From Paracoccaceae bacterium (lineage in GTDB: Bacteria > Pseudomonadota > Alphaproteobacteria > Rhodobacterales > Rhodobacteraceae), in NCBI GenBank assembly GCA_022448245.1, contig JAKVCO010000008.1:96311-160310 (forward strand): 64,000 nt of DNA, written 5' to 3'. The translations under genes were made by a program, and so were the position numbers. Under the pieces are notes generated by a model, which saw nothing but the letters and a program-made list of their open reading frames with translations, made no database searches and had not been told where the DNA came from. Every line of letters starts with the position of its first letter. Position 1 is the first letter of the stretch. Below are positions 44,507-52,816 of this stretch, one piece after another.

Positions 44507-45313
44507 ATGCCCCCTTTGCCAGACGCGCAAACAGTCACCGAAGTCGAACACTACACTGACCGGCTCTTCCGCTTCAAAACCACACGGCCCGCCTCGCTGC
44601 GCTTTCGCTCGGGCGAGTTCGTGATGATAGGGCTCATGGGCGATGAAGATCCGGCCACGTGTAAGTCGAAACCGATCCTGCGCGCCTACTCGATTGCCTC
44701 CCCTTCCTGGGATGAAGAGCTCGAGTTCTATTCGATTAAGGTGCAGGACGGCCCGCTGACCTCGAAGCTTCAGCACATCAAAGCAGGCCAGGAGGTGATC
44801 TTGCGCCCGAAGCCTGTGGGCACCCTCGTCCATGATGCGCTTTTGCCGGGCAAGCGGCTTTGGCTCTTTTCGACGGGCACAGGCTTTGCGCCCTTCTCCT
44901 CGCTACTGCGCGATCCGGAGACCTACAAGAAGTTCGAACAGGTCATCATCACGCATACCTGTCGTGAGGTGGCCGAGCTGACCTATTCCAAGCAAATCAT
45001 CGATGCGATCCACGGCAATGAGATGCTTGTGGAGCTCATCGGGGCCGAGAACCTCGAAAAGCTGACGTACTATCCCACCACGACGCGTGAGGAGAGCCCG
45101 AAAATTGGCCGCATCACCACGCTGCTCGAAGACGGCACGGTCTTTGGTGAGCTTGGGATTGAGGGCATGAACCCCGAGGAAGATCGCGCGATGATTTGTG
45201 GCTCCATGGGCCTGAACACCGATCTCAAGGCGATCCTTGAAGGCTATGGTCTTGAGGAAGGTGCGAATTCTCAGCCCCGGCACTTCGTGGTTGAGAAAGC
45301 CTTCGTCGGCTGA
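44507..45313 (+). CDS. fpr: Ferredoxin/flavodoxin-NADP+ reductase
   Basis: A 268-residue FAD enzyme exchanging electrons between NADPH and ferredoxin or flavodoxin. The FAD-binding motif is RAYSIASP, the isoalloxazine-stacking region follows (FYSIKVQDGPLTSKL), the NADP-binding motif is STGTGFAPF, and the C-terminus VVEKAFVG has the bacterial subclass I form. The length is typical (about 255-275). It is divergent from the lrp gene. It could supply the P450 nearby or act in redox stress; the sequence does not decide. A bidirectional terminator follows. Confidence 0.93.
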   Translation: MPPLPDAQTVTEVEHYTDRLFRFKTTRPASLRFRSGEFVMIGLMGDEDPATCKSKPILRAYSIASPSWDEELEFYSIKVQDGPLTSKLQHIKAGQEVILRPKPVGTLVHDALLPGKRLWLFSTGTGFAPFSSLLRDPETYKKFEQVIITHTCREVAELTYSKQIIDAIHGNEMLVELIGAENLEKLTYYPTTTREESPKIGRITTLLEDGTVFGELGIEGMNPEEDRAMICGSMGLNTDLKAILEGYGLEEGANSQPRHFVVEKAFVG

Positions 45314-45330
45314 GCCGCCTCCCAAACAAG

Positions 45331-45367
45331 AAAAGGGTCCGGGAACAGATGTCCCCGAGCCCTTTTT
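45331..45367. terminator. Bidirectional terminator between fpr and the Ala/Glu-rich gene
   Basis: AAAAGGG (45331-45337) pairs with CCCTTTT (45360-45366), with an inner CGGG/CCCG stem, followed by a T-run on both strands. It separates two convergent genes. Confidence 0.75.
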
Positions 45368-45381
45368 GTTTCAGCAGTCCC

Positions 45382-46137
45382 TTAGTTCAGGAACTGAGCT
45401 TTCAGCTGCTCTATGAGGCCGCTGACAAGCTCAGGGTTGTCGCGCGCCTGATCGATAGCGGTGTTGAGCGCGGTCTTGGCGATGCCGCCCAGCTCGCTGT
45501 TGTCGACGTAGGCCTGCACGGCGTCGAAATCGAAGCTTTCGGCGTTGAAAAGACTCTCGATGCCATCGGCGCTCGCGGGCTCGGCTGCTTCCGTTGCGGT
45601 TTCAGTCGCCGTGTCTGCTGCTTCGGTTGCAGTCTCAACTGCCTCGGTTGCCGTCTCCGTCGCAGCATCAGCTGCCTCGGTCGCGGTCTCCGTTGCAGCC
45701 TCTAAAGCTTCACCAGCCGCCTCAGTGGCCGCTTCTGTCGCGTCGGTCACAGCGTCGGTCGCGCCCTCGACCACGTCAGATGCGCCGTCCAGAAGGCCGT
45801 CTGCGGCCTCACCCAGCGCATCAGAGGCTTCCTCAAGTGCCCCTTCAACCGTCTCAGTGGCTGCTTCTATGGCACCACTTGCGGCTTCCTGGACGGCCTC
45901 TTCGACAGCTTCAACAGCCTCGTTCACGGTCTCTTCGACCGCGTCCGCTGCGTTCTCAAGCGCCTTGCCTGCGCCTTCCACGAGGTCTGCTGCGGCCTCC
46001 TCGGCGCTTTCCGTGGCCTCTTCTACCAAAGGCGCTTCGGCTGCAGGCTCTTCATCGCCGCCGAAACCGCCGGTCGCGAACACATACGCGCCCCCCGCAA
46101 CCACAGCGGCCAAAACGATCCAGATCAAATTGCGCAT
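45382..46137 (-). CDS. Anchored Ala/Glu/Thr-rich helical repeat protein
   Basis: A 251-residue protein starting MRNLIWIVLAAVVAGGAYVF, an N-terminal membrane anchor, after AAAGGA. Residues about 35-195 are almost entirely Ala, Glu, Thr, Val and Asp in an 11- to 15-residue amphipathic helical periodicity (EAATETATEAADAATETATE), without Pro, aromatic residues or Cys. The last 55 residues form a compact, more ordinary domain (SLFNAESFDFDAVQAYVDNS, then GLIEQLKAQFLN). The repeat resembles late-embryogenesis-abundant or apolipoprotein-like helices that fold on membranes or under desiccation, but this is only a compositional resemblance. Confidence 0.72.
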   Translation of the reverse strand: MRNLIWIVLAAVVAGGAYVFATGGFGGDEEPAAEAPLVEEATESAEEAAADLVEGAGKALENAADAVEETVNEAVEAVEEAVQEAASGAIEAATETVEGALEEASDALGEAADGLLDGASDVVEGATDAVTDATEAATEAAGEALEAATETATEAADAATETATEAVETATEAADTATETATEAAEPASADGIESLFNAESFDFDAVQAYVDNSELGGIAKTALNTAIDQARDNPELVSGLIEQLKAQFLN

Positions 46138-46390
46138 CGGAATTCCTTTCATTCTTGCCGGCCCCATATCGGGCAAGCAGGTCGATGTCATGGATCTCAG
46201 ATGGCCGCTCTGAGGGATAGCAGACAGGGGGAAAGATCATCCAATCGGCCCCGCTTTGCCAAAATCGCCGTGCGCGGTGGCGGGAATTTCCGAGCAATTG
46301 GTCCATTACGTCAACTACGCCTTGAATGCCAGCCTATGGAGGGTTACCGTCCGGCCCCGAAGTTTGCTCAACAATGCAAGGACAAAGACC

Positions 46391-46936
46391 ATAGCCCGCA
46401 GACCCCACAACGCGCCCCCGCAGCGCGACACCGGCCCCCGCGTAAACGACCGCATTCGCGCACCGGAACTCCGCCTGATCGACGAAAATGGTGACAATGT
46501 GGGAGTGGTCACACCCAGTCGGGCGCTCCAGATGGCCGAAGATGCGGGGCTCGACCTCGTGGAAATCTCGCCCAATGCGAACCCGCCCGTGGCCAAGATC
46601 ATGGACTTCGGCAAGTTCAAGTATGAACAGCAGAAGCGCGAGAGCGAGGCCCGCAAGAAGCAGAAGACGATCGAGGTGAAGGAGGTGAAGTTCCGCCCCA
46701 ACACCGACACGCATGACTACGACGTCAAAATGCGCAATGTTTTCAAATTCCTCGAGAACGGGGACAAGGTAAAAGTAACTCTCAGGTTCCGGGGGCGCGA
46801 GATGGCGCACCAGGAGCTCGGCCGTGATCTCCTGTTGCGTGTGGCTGAAGACACTAAGGAGCTTGGTAAGGTCGAAAACATGCCCAAGATGGAAGGCCGT
46901 CAAATGATCATGATGATCGGGCCCCTTCCAAAATAA
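46391..46936 (+). CDS. infC: Translation initiation factor IF-3 (AUA start)
   Basis: A 181-residue IF-3. The sequence from [20 protein letters not shown] matches the family N-terminus ([14 protein letters not shown]), the linker is [20 protein letters not shown], and the C-terminal domain has [20 protein letters not shown]. The start is an ATA at 46391 with AAGGA 8 bases upstream; no ATG, GTG or TTG lies at the expected N-terminus. The first in-frame ATG is 45 codons earlier and would add an unrelated tail. Non-canonical starts let IF-3 repress its own mRNA, as with AUU in E. coli. Downstream rpmI-rplT genes are absent; a kinase follows. Confidence 0.9.
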   Translation: MARRPHNAPPQRDTGPRVNDRIRAPELRLIDENGDNVGVVTPSRALQMAEDAGLDLVEISPNANPPVAKIMDFGKFKYEQQKRESEARKKQKTIEVKEVKFRPNTDTHDYDVKMRNVFKFLENGDKVKVTLRFRGREMAHQELGRDLLLRVAEDTKELGKVENMPKMEGRQMIMMIGPLPK

Positions 46937-46939
46937 TAC

Positions 46940-48400
46940 TTGTCCGCTTCGCGCCACATCCATGACCTCGGCACTGCGGGCTATGCACGCTTTGCCGAGG
47001 CAGACCTTCACCCCGGCCATCCAAACGAAGTCATATGGCGCAATCTATGCGACCTGGTGGATGTCTACATCAGCACCCGATACGAGCTCGCGACACGCTT
47101 TATCGTGATCTTCTTGGGGGCCGTCGTCATCTATTGGCTCATGCGCGATCCCATGGGAATTGCTTGGGCGCTGGCCTACTCTCTGTGGACTGCCGGGACG
47201 GGCTTCTACATGGGCCGTATCAAGGCGCCCGGCTCAAAAAGAGTGCTCGCGGCTGCGCTCTTCCTTAGCATGGGGCAATCTGCTCTTTTCATTTCCATCG
47301 TCATTTACGGGGCCTGGGTGGCGCCTCCGAGCGGGGTCATGGGCGCCTTTGCCACCATCGCGGGCTTTGCCCATTACAACCTGTTCAAAAGCAAGGAAAT
47401 TCCGGTGCTGGTGATCTGGGAAGGCTTATTGATGCTAACCGCGACAATCTGGGCATCGTGGATCTACATCGATCGCATGAGCGGCGCGCAGGGCGCATAC
47501 GCGGCGGTCGTCGTCGCCATTCTTGTGTCAGTTTACACGGCGTTCGCGGCATGGGACAGTGTGCGCATGAAGCGACAGGAGCGCGAACTGGAGCGGCGCA
47601 CAATCGCCGCGCAACGTGTCGAGGCCGTTGGTCAGGTCTCGGCCGGAATGGCGCATGAGTTCAACAATATTCTGGCAGGCATCCAAGGCCATCTGGAGCT
47701 GGCTGAAATCGACCCGGACGGAAAGAGCCGAGCCAAGAGCTTGAAAGAAGCCCGCGCCGGCACTGCCCGTGCGGCCCGTCACCTCAAGCAGCTTCTAAGT
47801 TTTGCGCGTAAAGCGCCCGTTCGCCCGCAGACGACCAACATGGCGGGGATGTTGCGCGGCTGCGAACAGCTCTTTACGGGTCTGCTCGGATCTGGACATG
47901 TGCTGTCCCTTGAGGCTCCGTCACAGGCCCTCTTCGCGGTTGTAGACCCCACCGCAGTTGAGGGTGCGCTGGCCAACTTGGTCCTCAATGCGCGCGATGC
48001 GGGGGCGACCCGCGTAGCGATCACCCTGACGCGGGAAGAGCTTTCGAAGCCCGTGCGTCTTTCCACGCAAGAGATCCTGATGCCCGGCGCCTACGCCGTC
48101 CTTTCCGTCGAGGACAACGGCTCGGGCATTCCGGTAAATGACAGAGGCCGCGTGACCGAGCCGTTCTTTACAACAAAGCCCGTGGGCAACGGGACGGGAT
48201 TGGGTCTTTCCATGGCTCGCGGCACTGCCGAGCAATTGGGCGGCGGCCTCAGGATCGAAGACGGCGCGGACGGCGGCACGCAGGTTTCGCTCATCCTGCC
48301 TGAGGCCCAGCCGGAAAGCGAGGCAAGACCCATGTCGCCAGCTCCCGAAGCCTCCCCAGTTCAAGGCCAAGACGACGGCCAGGAAGTACGTTCAAACTGA
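46940..48400 (+). CDS. Membrane histidine kinase, orphan
   Basis: A 486-residue kinase with five to six membrane helices in residues about 52-195 (FIVIFLGAVVIYWLM, AYSLWTAGTGFYMG, VLVIWEGLLMLTATIWASWI), no periplasmic sensor domain, and a cytoplasmic kinase core. The phospho-acceptor is His239 in GMAHEFNNILAGIQGHLELA. ATP-binding boxes are NLVLNARDAG, VEDNGSGIP and GTGLGLSMARG. The H-box with EFNN is that of PAS/hybrid-type kinases. The start is probably the TTG at 46940, 3 bases after infC, but could be further downstream. No response regulator is adjacent. The C-terminus is Pro/Glu-rich and unstructured. Confidence 0.85.
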   Translation: MSASRHIHDLGTAGYARFAEADLHPGHPNEVIWRNLCDLVDVYISTRYELATRFIVIFLGAVVIYWLMRDPMGIAWALAYSLWTAGTGFYMGRIKAPGSKRVLAAALFLSMGQSALFISIVIYGAWVAPPSGVMGAFATIAGFAHYNLFKSKEIPVLVIWEGLLMLTATIWASWIYIDRMSGAQGAYAAVVVAILVSVYTAFAAWDSVRMKRQERELERRTIAAQRVEAVGQVSAGMAHEFNNILAGIQGHLELAEIDPDGKSRAKSLKEARAGTARAARHLKQLLSFARKAPVRPQTTNMAGMLRGCEQLFTGLLGSGHVLSLEAPSQALFAVVDPTAVEGALANLVLNARDAGATRVAITLTREELSKPVRLSTQEILMPGAYAVLSVEDNGSGIPVNDRGRVTEPFFTTKPVGNGTGLGLSMARGTAEQLGGGLRIEDGADGGTQVSLILPEAQPESEARPMSPAPEASPVQGQDDGQEVRSN

Positions 48401-48404
48401 CCGA

Positions 48405-48783
48405 TCAGGCGCCGTCGACGAGGCACCCAATCTCGATAATGTTTGCGTCGAGATCGTTGAAGTAGTGGCTGATGTTCTTGCCCATAGCTCCGGACTTTTC
48501 GACAGGACCTCCGAGGATGTCGATCCCGAGCCCGCGCAAATGCGCCGCAACGTCTTCGGGCCTCCAAGGGCTCAGAAATCAAACATCGCCTGATCCGACG
48601 CGCGCGCGGTTGTGCACCTCCTGCCCCAGCGTTTGCAGGTTGATCTTTCGGGCCCCTACCTTCACGGCCCGACGTCCGCCTGCGAAGGTGATTGCCTCCC
48701 CCCTTCAGAGCGGCAGCAAGAAATGCCGTCCTCGCTTCGATGTCGTGCACAATCAGCACGATGTGGTCAATTCCGGTGATCAT
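48405..48783 (-). pseudogene. Decayed VOC (glyoxalase-fold) gene
   Basis: The minus strand begins MITGIDHIVLIVHDIEARTA, then changes frame in a run of six G (plus-strand C at 48698-48703); with one G removed it continues AITFAGGRRAVKVGARKINL and QTLGQEVHNRARVGSGDV. There an in-frame TGA interrupts, and the same frame resumes FLSPWRPEDVAAHLRGLGID, GGPVEKSGAMGKN and a normal TGA stop at 48405-48407. The length is 379, that is one base more than 126 codons. Both lesions disable a virulence-protein-STM3117-type VOC gene. The IS5-family element lies 101 bases upstream of its start. Confidence 0.85.
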
Positions 48784-48884
48784 GCGGAAAACTGCCCCGA
48801 ACGTCAAAAGATCACAAAGTGTTAGCGTCGTGTTTACCGCCTTCCGGGAAGCAGAGGCAGGAGGCTTTGCCAATGGGTGACTAC

Positions 48885-49935
48885 GGCTTTGTTACACAAA
48901 TGGCCTGAGGTGTGGACTTCCCCTTTCCCCGGACAGACTTAGGCCACGGGCTCTGTGACGGGTGTGCCAAGAGCGGTGTAGCGGTTAAGGACGGCGATGC
49001 GGAGTTGGATTTCTGCGACCTGCCTGTCGAACTCCCTCGCCATGAGGCTCTGCCCCAACAGCTTCACACAATGCATCTTCGTTTCGACGCGGCTTCGGCG
49101 GTGGTATCCGCTCCATCGTCGCCATAGGGCGCGGCCCAAATATCTTGATGCGTTCACGGCTTCGTTTCTGGCGATAGCCCCAGGGCTTGTGGGTGTCCAC
49201 GGCTTAGCATTCTTGCGCGGCGGAATGACTGCGTGAGCGCCACGGGCGGCAATCGCGTCGTGGCACTTGCGCGTGTCGTAGGCCCCGTCTCCGGTCACCG
49301 ATCCAATCTCCTGATCGGACGGGATTTGGCTCAGCAGTTCCGGGAGCATGGGCGCATCGCCGATATTGCTGGTCGTGACCTCGACAGCGCGAACCTCCAG
49401 GGTTTCCTCGTCGATCCCGATATGTATCTTGCGCCAAATCCGGCGTTTGGGACCGCCGTGCTTGCGCGCGTTCCACTCGCCTTCACCCTCGGCCTTGATG
49501 CCGGTGCTATCGATCAAAAGGTTCAGCGGGCCGTTTCCCTCGCGATAGGGCAAACTCACGTTCAATGCCTTCTGACGACGGCACAAGGTGCTGAAATCGG
49601 GCACCGCCCAATCTAGCCCGACCATCTTCAACAAGCTCTCAACAAAGCCTGTCGTCTGCCGAAGCGGCAAGCCAAACAACACCTTCATCGTCAAGCAAGT
49701 CTGGATGGCAGCATCGCTGAACTGGCGCTGTCGCCCGCGCTTGCCGCTTGGCGACGGGGTCCACGTCATCTCAGGATCAAACCAGATTGAGAGCGATCCG
49801 CGATGCTTCAACGCTTCATGGTAAGCAGAACAGTTCTTGGTCTTGTACTTCGTAGGGGCCCAACTGCTCATAGCCTCGAGCTATCATACTGGATTCACGA
49901 GATGAATCCCCTCAAGCCATTTGTGCAACAAAGCC
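48885..49935. mobile_element. IS5-family insertion sequence, complete
   Basis: About 1.05 kb bounded by 26-base terminal inverted repeats that begin GGCTTTGTT and match at 24 of 26 positions (48885-48910 against 49910-49935). It contains one intact transposase gene on the minus strand. No clear target-site duplication could be matched at the ends (left flank CTAC, right flank CCCA), which may reflect rearrangement after insertion. Confidence 0.9.
48939..49871 (-). CDS. IS5-family transposase
   Basis: A 310-residue DDE transposase, intact. The N-terminal DNA-binding part starts MSSWAPTKYKTKNCSAYHEA, and RGRQRQFSDAAIQTCLTMKV follows. The catalytic triad is visible as Asp in LLIDSTGIKAEGEGEW, Asp in SVTGDGAYDTRKCHDA (motif DGAYD), and Glu in RSRVETKMHC (Y/R-x-x-x-E region). 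The length fits the IS5 group (about 290-330). The gene fills the element between its inverted repeats, so it should be active if expressed. Confidence 0.92.
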   Translation of the reverse strand: MSSWAPTKYKTKNCSAYHEALKHRGSLSIWFDPEMTWTPSPSGKRGRQRQFSDAAIQTCLTMKVLFGLPLRQTTGFVESLLKMVGLDWAVPDFSTLCRRQKALNVSLPYREGNGPLNLLIDSTGIKAEGEGEWNARKHGGPKRRIWRKIHIGIDEETLEVRAVEVTTSNIGDAPMLPELLSQIPSDQEIGSVTGDGAYDTRKCHDAIAARGAHAVIPPRKNAKPWTPTSPGAIARNEAVNASRYLGRALWRRWSGYHRRSRVETKMHCVKLLGQSLMAREFDRQVAEIQLRIAVLNRYTALGTPVTEPVA

Positions 49936-50076
49936 CCCACGATGCACTAACAATCAATCCGGACCACCCGATGGGGGCACGCCACTCGCGCCGTGGCACT
50001 ATTACCCCAGTCTCGTGGCTTGAGCATGCCGTCCTCGACACCTAAGAAGCGCGTAAGCGGATGTGGGGGATGAAGA

Positions 50077-51255
50077 ATGAAGATCGGGGTTTTGGGCGCA
50101 GGCAGCGCAGGGTCTATGATCGCAATTCGCTTGGCCAATCTCGGATATCAGGTCGACCTCATTGATCGTCAGCCCTTCCCAATCACCGAAGCGAGCCTCC
50201 ACAACGAGGGAAAGCTGCATTTCGGTTACGTATACGCGGCCGACACCACAAAGAAGACTGCAATGGGTGTCGCGGAAGGTTCGCTCAGCTTCCTAGACAC
50301 TTTGAGTAAGGAGCTCGAGGTGCCAAGCGCGACATTCAGCAAATCTCAGCCCTTTTACTACGGGGTACCGCACGATTCGCTATTAAGCCCGGAAGACATC
50401 GCAGACCACTTTTCATATGTAGACACTCTCATTGAAGGGCACTTGGCTGCCAGCAAACCCGTGGCCGCAACAGACTACAACGCCATCGGCTTTGACCCGG
50501 ATCAGTTTCAGCTGGTCATGCAGACACAGGAAATCAGCGTCGACACTGCACAAGTAGGTCGTTTGATCGCTGGCTGCGTGGGCTCCCACCCTAACATCAA
50601 CTTTCGCTCGCGGACGCAGGTCCAAAACGCTGCGACGTCGGGGGACAAGTATCGCGTCAAACTCGCTCAGGTCGGGGGAGACGAGGGTTACGAAGACTAC
50701 GATGCAGTGTTCAACTGCCTTTGGGGAGGGCGCCTGCAGCTTGATCGACATCTCGGGCTCGACATCAGCAGACCACACCTCATGAGATACAAAGTTGCCA
50801 TCAAGTTTGACGGCATACGGGACTTAGCGCGCATCCCATCCGTCACACTAATGCTGGGTGAATACGGCGATGTCGTAAATCACGGAAACGGGTCCTACTA
50901 TCTGTCTTGGTATCCGGTGTGCAAAATCGCAGAAACGGTTGGAGACAACCCTGATGAGCTTTTCGCGGCATTTGACGCATGCGACAAAGAAGGCGTCGTG
51001 AGGCGCAGCATTGATGCGCTGGCGCAGTTCATTCCCAGCATTCAAGAGTTCCATAAGCACCTCAACCGCGCCAGCGTTCACGGCGGGATCATTTGTTCCT
51101 GGGGCCACGAGCCGATCCCGGATCTGGACGCTGAGATCCATCAGCGGTTCGATGTTGGCGTCAATCGATCCGGGAACTGGTTCTCGATCGATACTGGCAA
51201 GTATTGCATGGGCCCCAACATGGCGCTGGAGGCCGTTGATCGACTGCTGGCATGA
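50077..51255 (+). CDS. FAD-dependent oxidoreductase (DAO-type fold)
   Basis: A 392-residue protein with an N-terminal dinucleotide-binding motif (KIGVLGAGSAGSMIAIRLAN, then VDLIDRQPFPITEASLHNEG) and a DAO-like body in which HLMRYKVAIKFDG and GVNRSGNWFSIDTGKYCMGP are the most distinctive later parts. It starts at ATG 50077 after GGGGGA. Its codon use and base composition are less biased than those of flanking core genes. It shares ATGA with the glycosyltransferase that follows. The pair could modify a surface sugar or a small molecule, but no substrate can be named. It probably belongs to an acquired accessory segment next to the IS element. Confidence 0.78.
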   Translation: MKIGVLGAGSAGSMIAIRLANLGYQVDLIDRQPFPITEASLHNEGKLHFGYVYAADTTKKTAMGVAEGSLSFLDTLSKELEVPSATFSKSQPFYYGVPHDSLLSPEDIADHFSYVDTLIEGHLAASKPVAATDYNAIGFDPDQFQLVMQTQEISVDTAQVGRLIAGCVGSHPNINFRSRTQVQNAATSGDKYRVKLAQVGGDEGYEDYDAVFNCLWGGRLQLDRHLGLDISRPHLMRYKVAIKFDGIRDLARIPSVTLMLGEYGDVVNHGNGSYYLSWYPVCKIAETVGDNPDELFAAFDACDKEGVVRRSIDALAQFIPSIQEFHKHLNRASVHGGIICSWGHEPIPDLDAEIHQRFDVGVNRSGNWFSIDTGKYCMGPNMALEAVDRLLA

Positions 51256-52076
51256 ACAACCTCACCATCATAATTCCACTCTATAAGTCGAAAAGATGGG
51301 CAAGTAGCCTTCGTGAGAATATCGCTAGCCACTTAGATGCGGGCTGCCAGGTTCTATTGTCAGACAAACACGGCCTCGATGACACTCTCACCGTTCTGGA
51401 GCGTGAATTCGCCAGTGACCGCCTGAAAGCCTTCCGAGACAACAGCGAAGAAGGCTGGGTCGAGAATATCAATCTTCTTATCAGCCGCGTCGAAACCGAC
51501 TTTTTTCGAATTCTGCCTCATGACGACTCATCTACAGCCGAGCAATCGGGCTACCTGTTGGATGCGCTCGTGGCTGCGCCCCAGGCGGTTGCCAGCTACG
51601 GGATCGTCAGGAACCTTCAGATGGATACAGGGGAAAGCCGTTTCACCCAACCTAAGGCTGTGGAAGAAGACGGGCCCAACATTCCATGGGGAATAGCAGC
51701 CTTCTATACAGCGGCTTATTCCGGCGCCTTCAAAGGTGTGGTGCGCACCGAACTTCCCAATGCGGGGCGCTTGTTCATCAAGCGAACCCAGACCAGCACA
51801 GACTCCGAGAGGCTTTGGCTTTCGGCGCTACGAATGCACGGCAAAATCATGCTTGTAGAGCGCGAGGTCCTTCTGAAAAGATACTATGAAGAGAGCACAC
51901 ACCAACAATGGAAGAGGGAAGCTTGGGAACGGGCTGACTACGCCTCAGTACTTTGTGACTACATCAAAGACATGGATGTGCCCGAAGACCTAGCGCGAGG
52001 CTATTGCCGCGAGATCTGGGAAAACGAATATCATCGCTATCGTAGGACACTAAGAAGGCAGGAAAGCCTCTCCTGA
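51252..52076 (+). CDS. Family 2-like glycosyltransferase
   Basis: A 274-residue protein starting MNNLTIIIPLYKSKRWASSL. The GT-A nucleotide-sugar fold is visible: strand-helix TIIIPLYKSKRW, the acidic position in VLLSDKHGLDDTL, and FFRILPHDDSSTAEQSGYLL with an Asp-Asp pair in the position of the DxD metal motif. The C-terminal half is helical and Arg/Glu-rich (ERADYASVLCDYIKDMDVPE). ATGA overlap with the FAD oxidoreductase indicates coupling. It probably transfers a sugar to a glycan or small acceptor. No polysaccharide polymerase or flippase is adjacent, so the cluster is partial. Confidence 0.75.
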   Translation: MNNLTIIIPLYKSKRWASSLRENIASHLDAGCQVLLSDKHGLDDTLTVLEREFASDRLKAFRDNSEEGWVENINLLISRVETDFFRILPHDDSSTAEQSGYLLDALVAAPQAVASYGIVRNLQMDTGESRFTQPKAVEEDGPNIPWGIAAFYTAAYSGAFKGVVRTELPNAGRLFIKRTQTSTDSERLWLSALRMHGKIMLVEREVLLKRYYEESTHQQWKREAWERADYASVLCDYIKDMDVPEDLARGYCREIWENEYHRYRRTLRRQESLS

Positions 52077-52160
52077 CAGCACCCTCATCCCGGCGGTAAA
52101 TGGTGGGCGCTGCTGGCGCATCCAGCTTGCTGATCCTGCAATCCTCCGTATTCTTCCAGT

Positions 52161-52730
52161 ATGACGGATTCCGCTGACACCATACTGCACACCCTGCCTG
52201 CCCGGCTGAAAGAAGCGCGCAAGTCGCAAGGCTTGTCCCTGGAGGCCGTGGCCAATTTGAGCGGCGTCTCCCGCTCCATGGTCAGCCAGATCGAACGTGG
52301 CGAGAGCAGCCCGACAATTGCCACGCTTTGGAACCTGACGCGGGCGCTCAACGTGGATTTTGCCGGGTTGATGGATCAACGCGCGCTCACCGACGTCATC
52401 GAAACCACGCGGGCGAGCGAAGTTCCCACCATCGACAACATAGGCGCAGGCTGCCGCATCCAGATCCTGTCATCACCGGATCAGGCAGGCGAACACGAGG
52501 TCTACGATATCCACTTCACAGCCGATGGTCGCCTAAGCAGCAAACCCCATGCGCGCGGCGCGGTGGAGATGCTCACCGTCCTCGAAGGCCGCGTTCACGT
52601 GACCTCAGGCTCCGCTACCTCCGAGCTCCGCGTGGGCGATACGGCCCGCTACGCCGCTGATGTCCCTCATGAGATTGCCGCCATGGCTGCCAATGCACGC
52701 ATATTCCTCATCGTGAAATCAGCACAATAA
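52161..52730 (+). CDS. XRE-type regulator with C-terminal cupin domain
   Basis: A 189-residue regulator. The N-terminal helix-turn-helix has RLKEARKSQGLSLEAVANLS and GVSRSMVSQIERGESSPTIA; the C-terminal part is a cupin (HEVYDIHFTADGRLSSKPHA, then VEMLTVLEGRVHVTSGSATS) that likely binds a small ligand. Such XRE-cupin proteins control amino-acid and related catabolic genes. It precedes kbl-tdh in the same direction with an 86-base gap containing inverted repeats, so control of threonine degradation is likely. The start ATG follows a weak site. Confidence 0.9.
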   Translation: MTDSADTILHTLPARLKEARKSQGLSLEAVANLSGVSRSMVSQIERGESSPTIATLWNLTRALNVDFAGLMDQRALTDVIETTRASEVPTIDNIGAGCRIQILSSPDQAGEHEVYDIHFTADGRLSSKPHARGAVEMLTVLEGRVHVTSGSATSELRVGDTARYAADVPHEIAAMAANARIFLIVKSAQ

Positions 52731-52746
52731 CAGAATTTTGTCCGAT

Positions 52747-52783
52747 TTAACGGATTTTTTTATTGCGGAAATTCCTCCGTTAA
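52747..52783. promoter_or_regulatory. Inverted repeats between the XRE regulator and kbl
   Basis: TTAACGGA (52747-52754) and TCCGTTAA (52776-52783) are perfect inverted 8-mers, with GGAAATTCC (a symmetric 9-mer, 52767-52775) between them. They could be operators for the adjacent regulator on the kbl-tdh promoter. A T-run (52755-52761) follows the left arm and its TCCG partner at 52741, so a weak terminator is an alternative. Confidence 0.5.
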
Positions 52784-52816
52784 GCCAGAAAAATGGCGTG
52801 ATGACGGAGGCGATTC

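Noticed and set aside
48590..48600. In-frame TGA in the VOC gene as a selenocysteine codon
   Set aside because: A second lesion (frameshift) is present in the same gene and no selenocysteine insertion element is evident, so decay is simpler.
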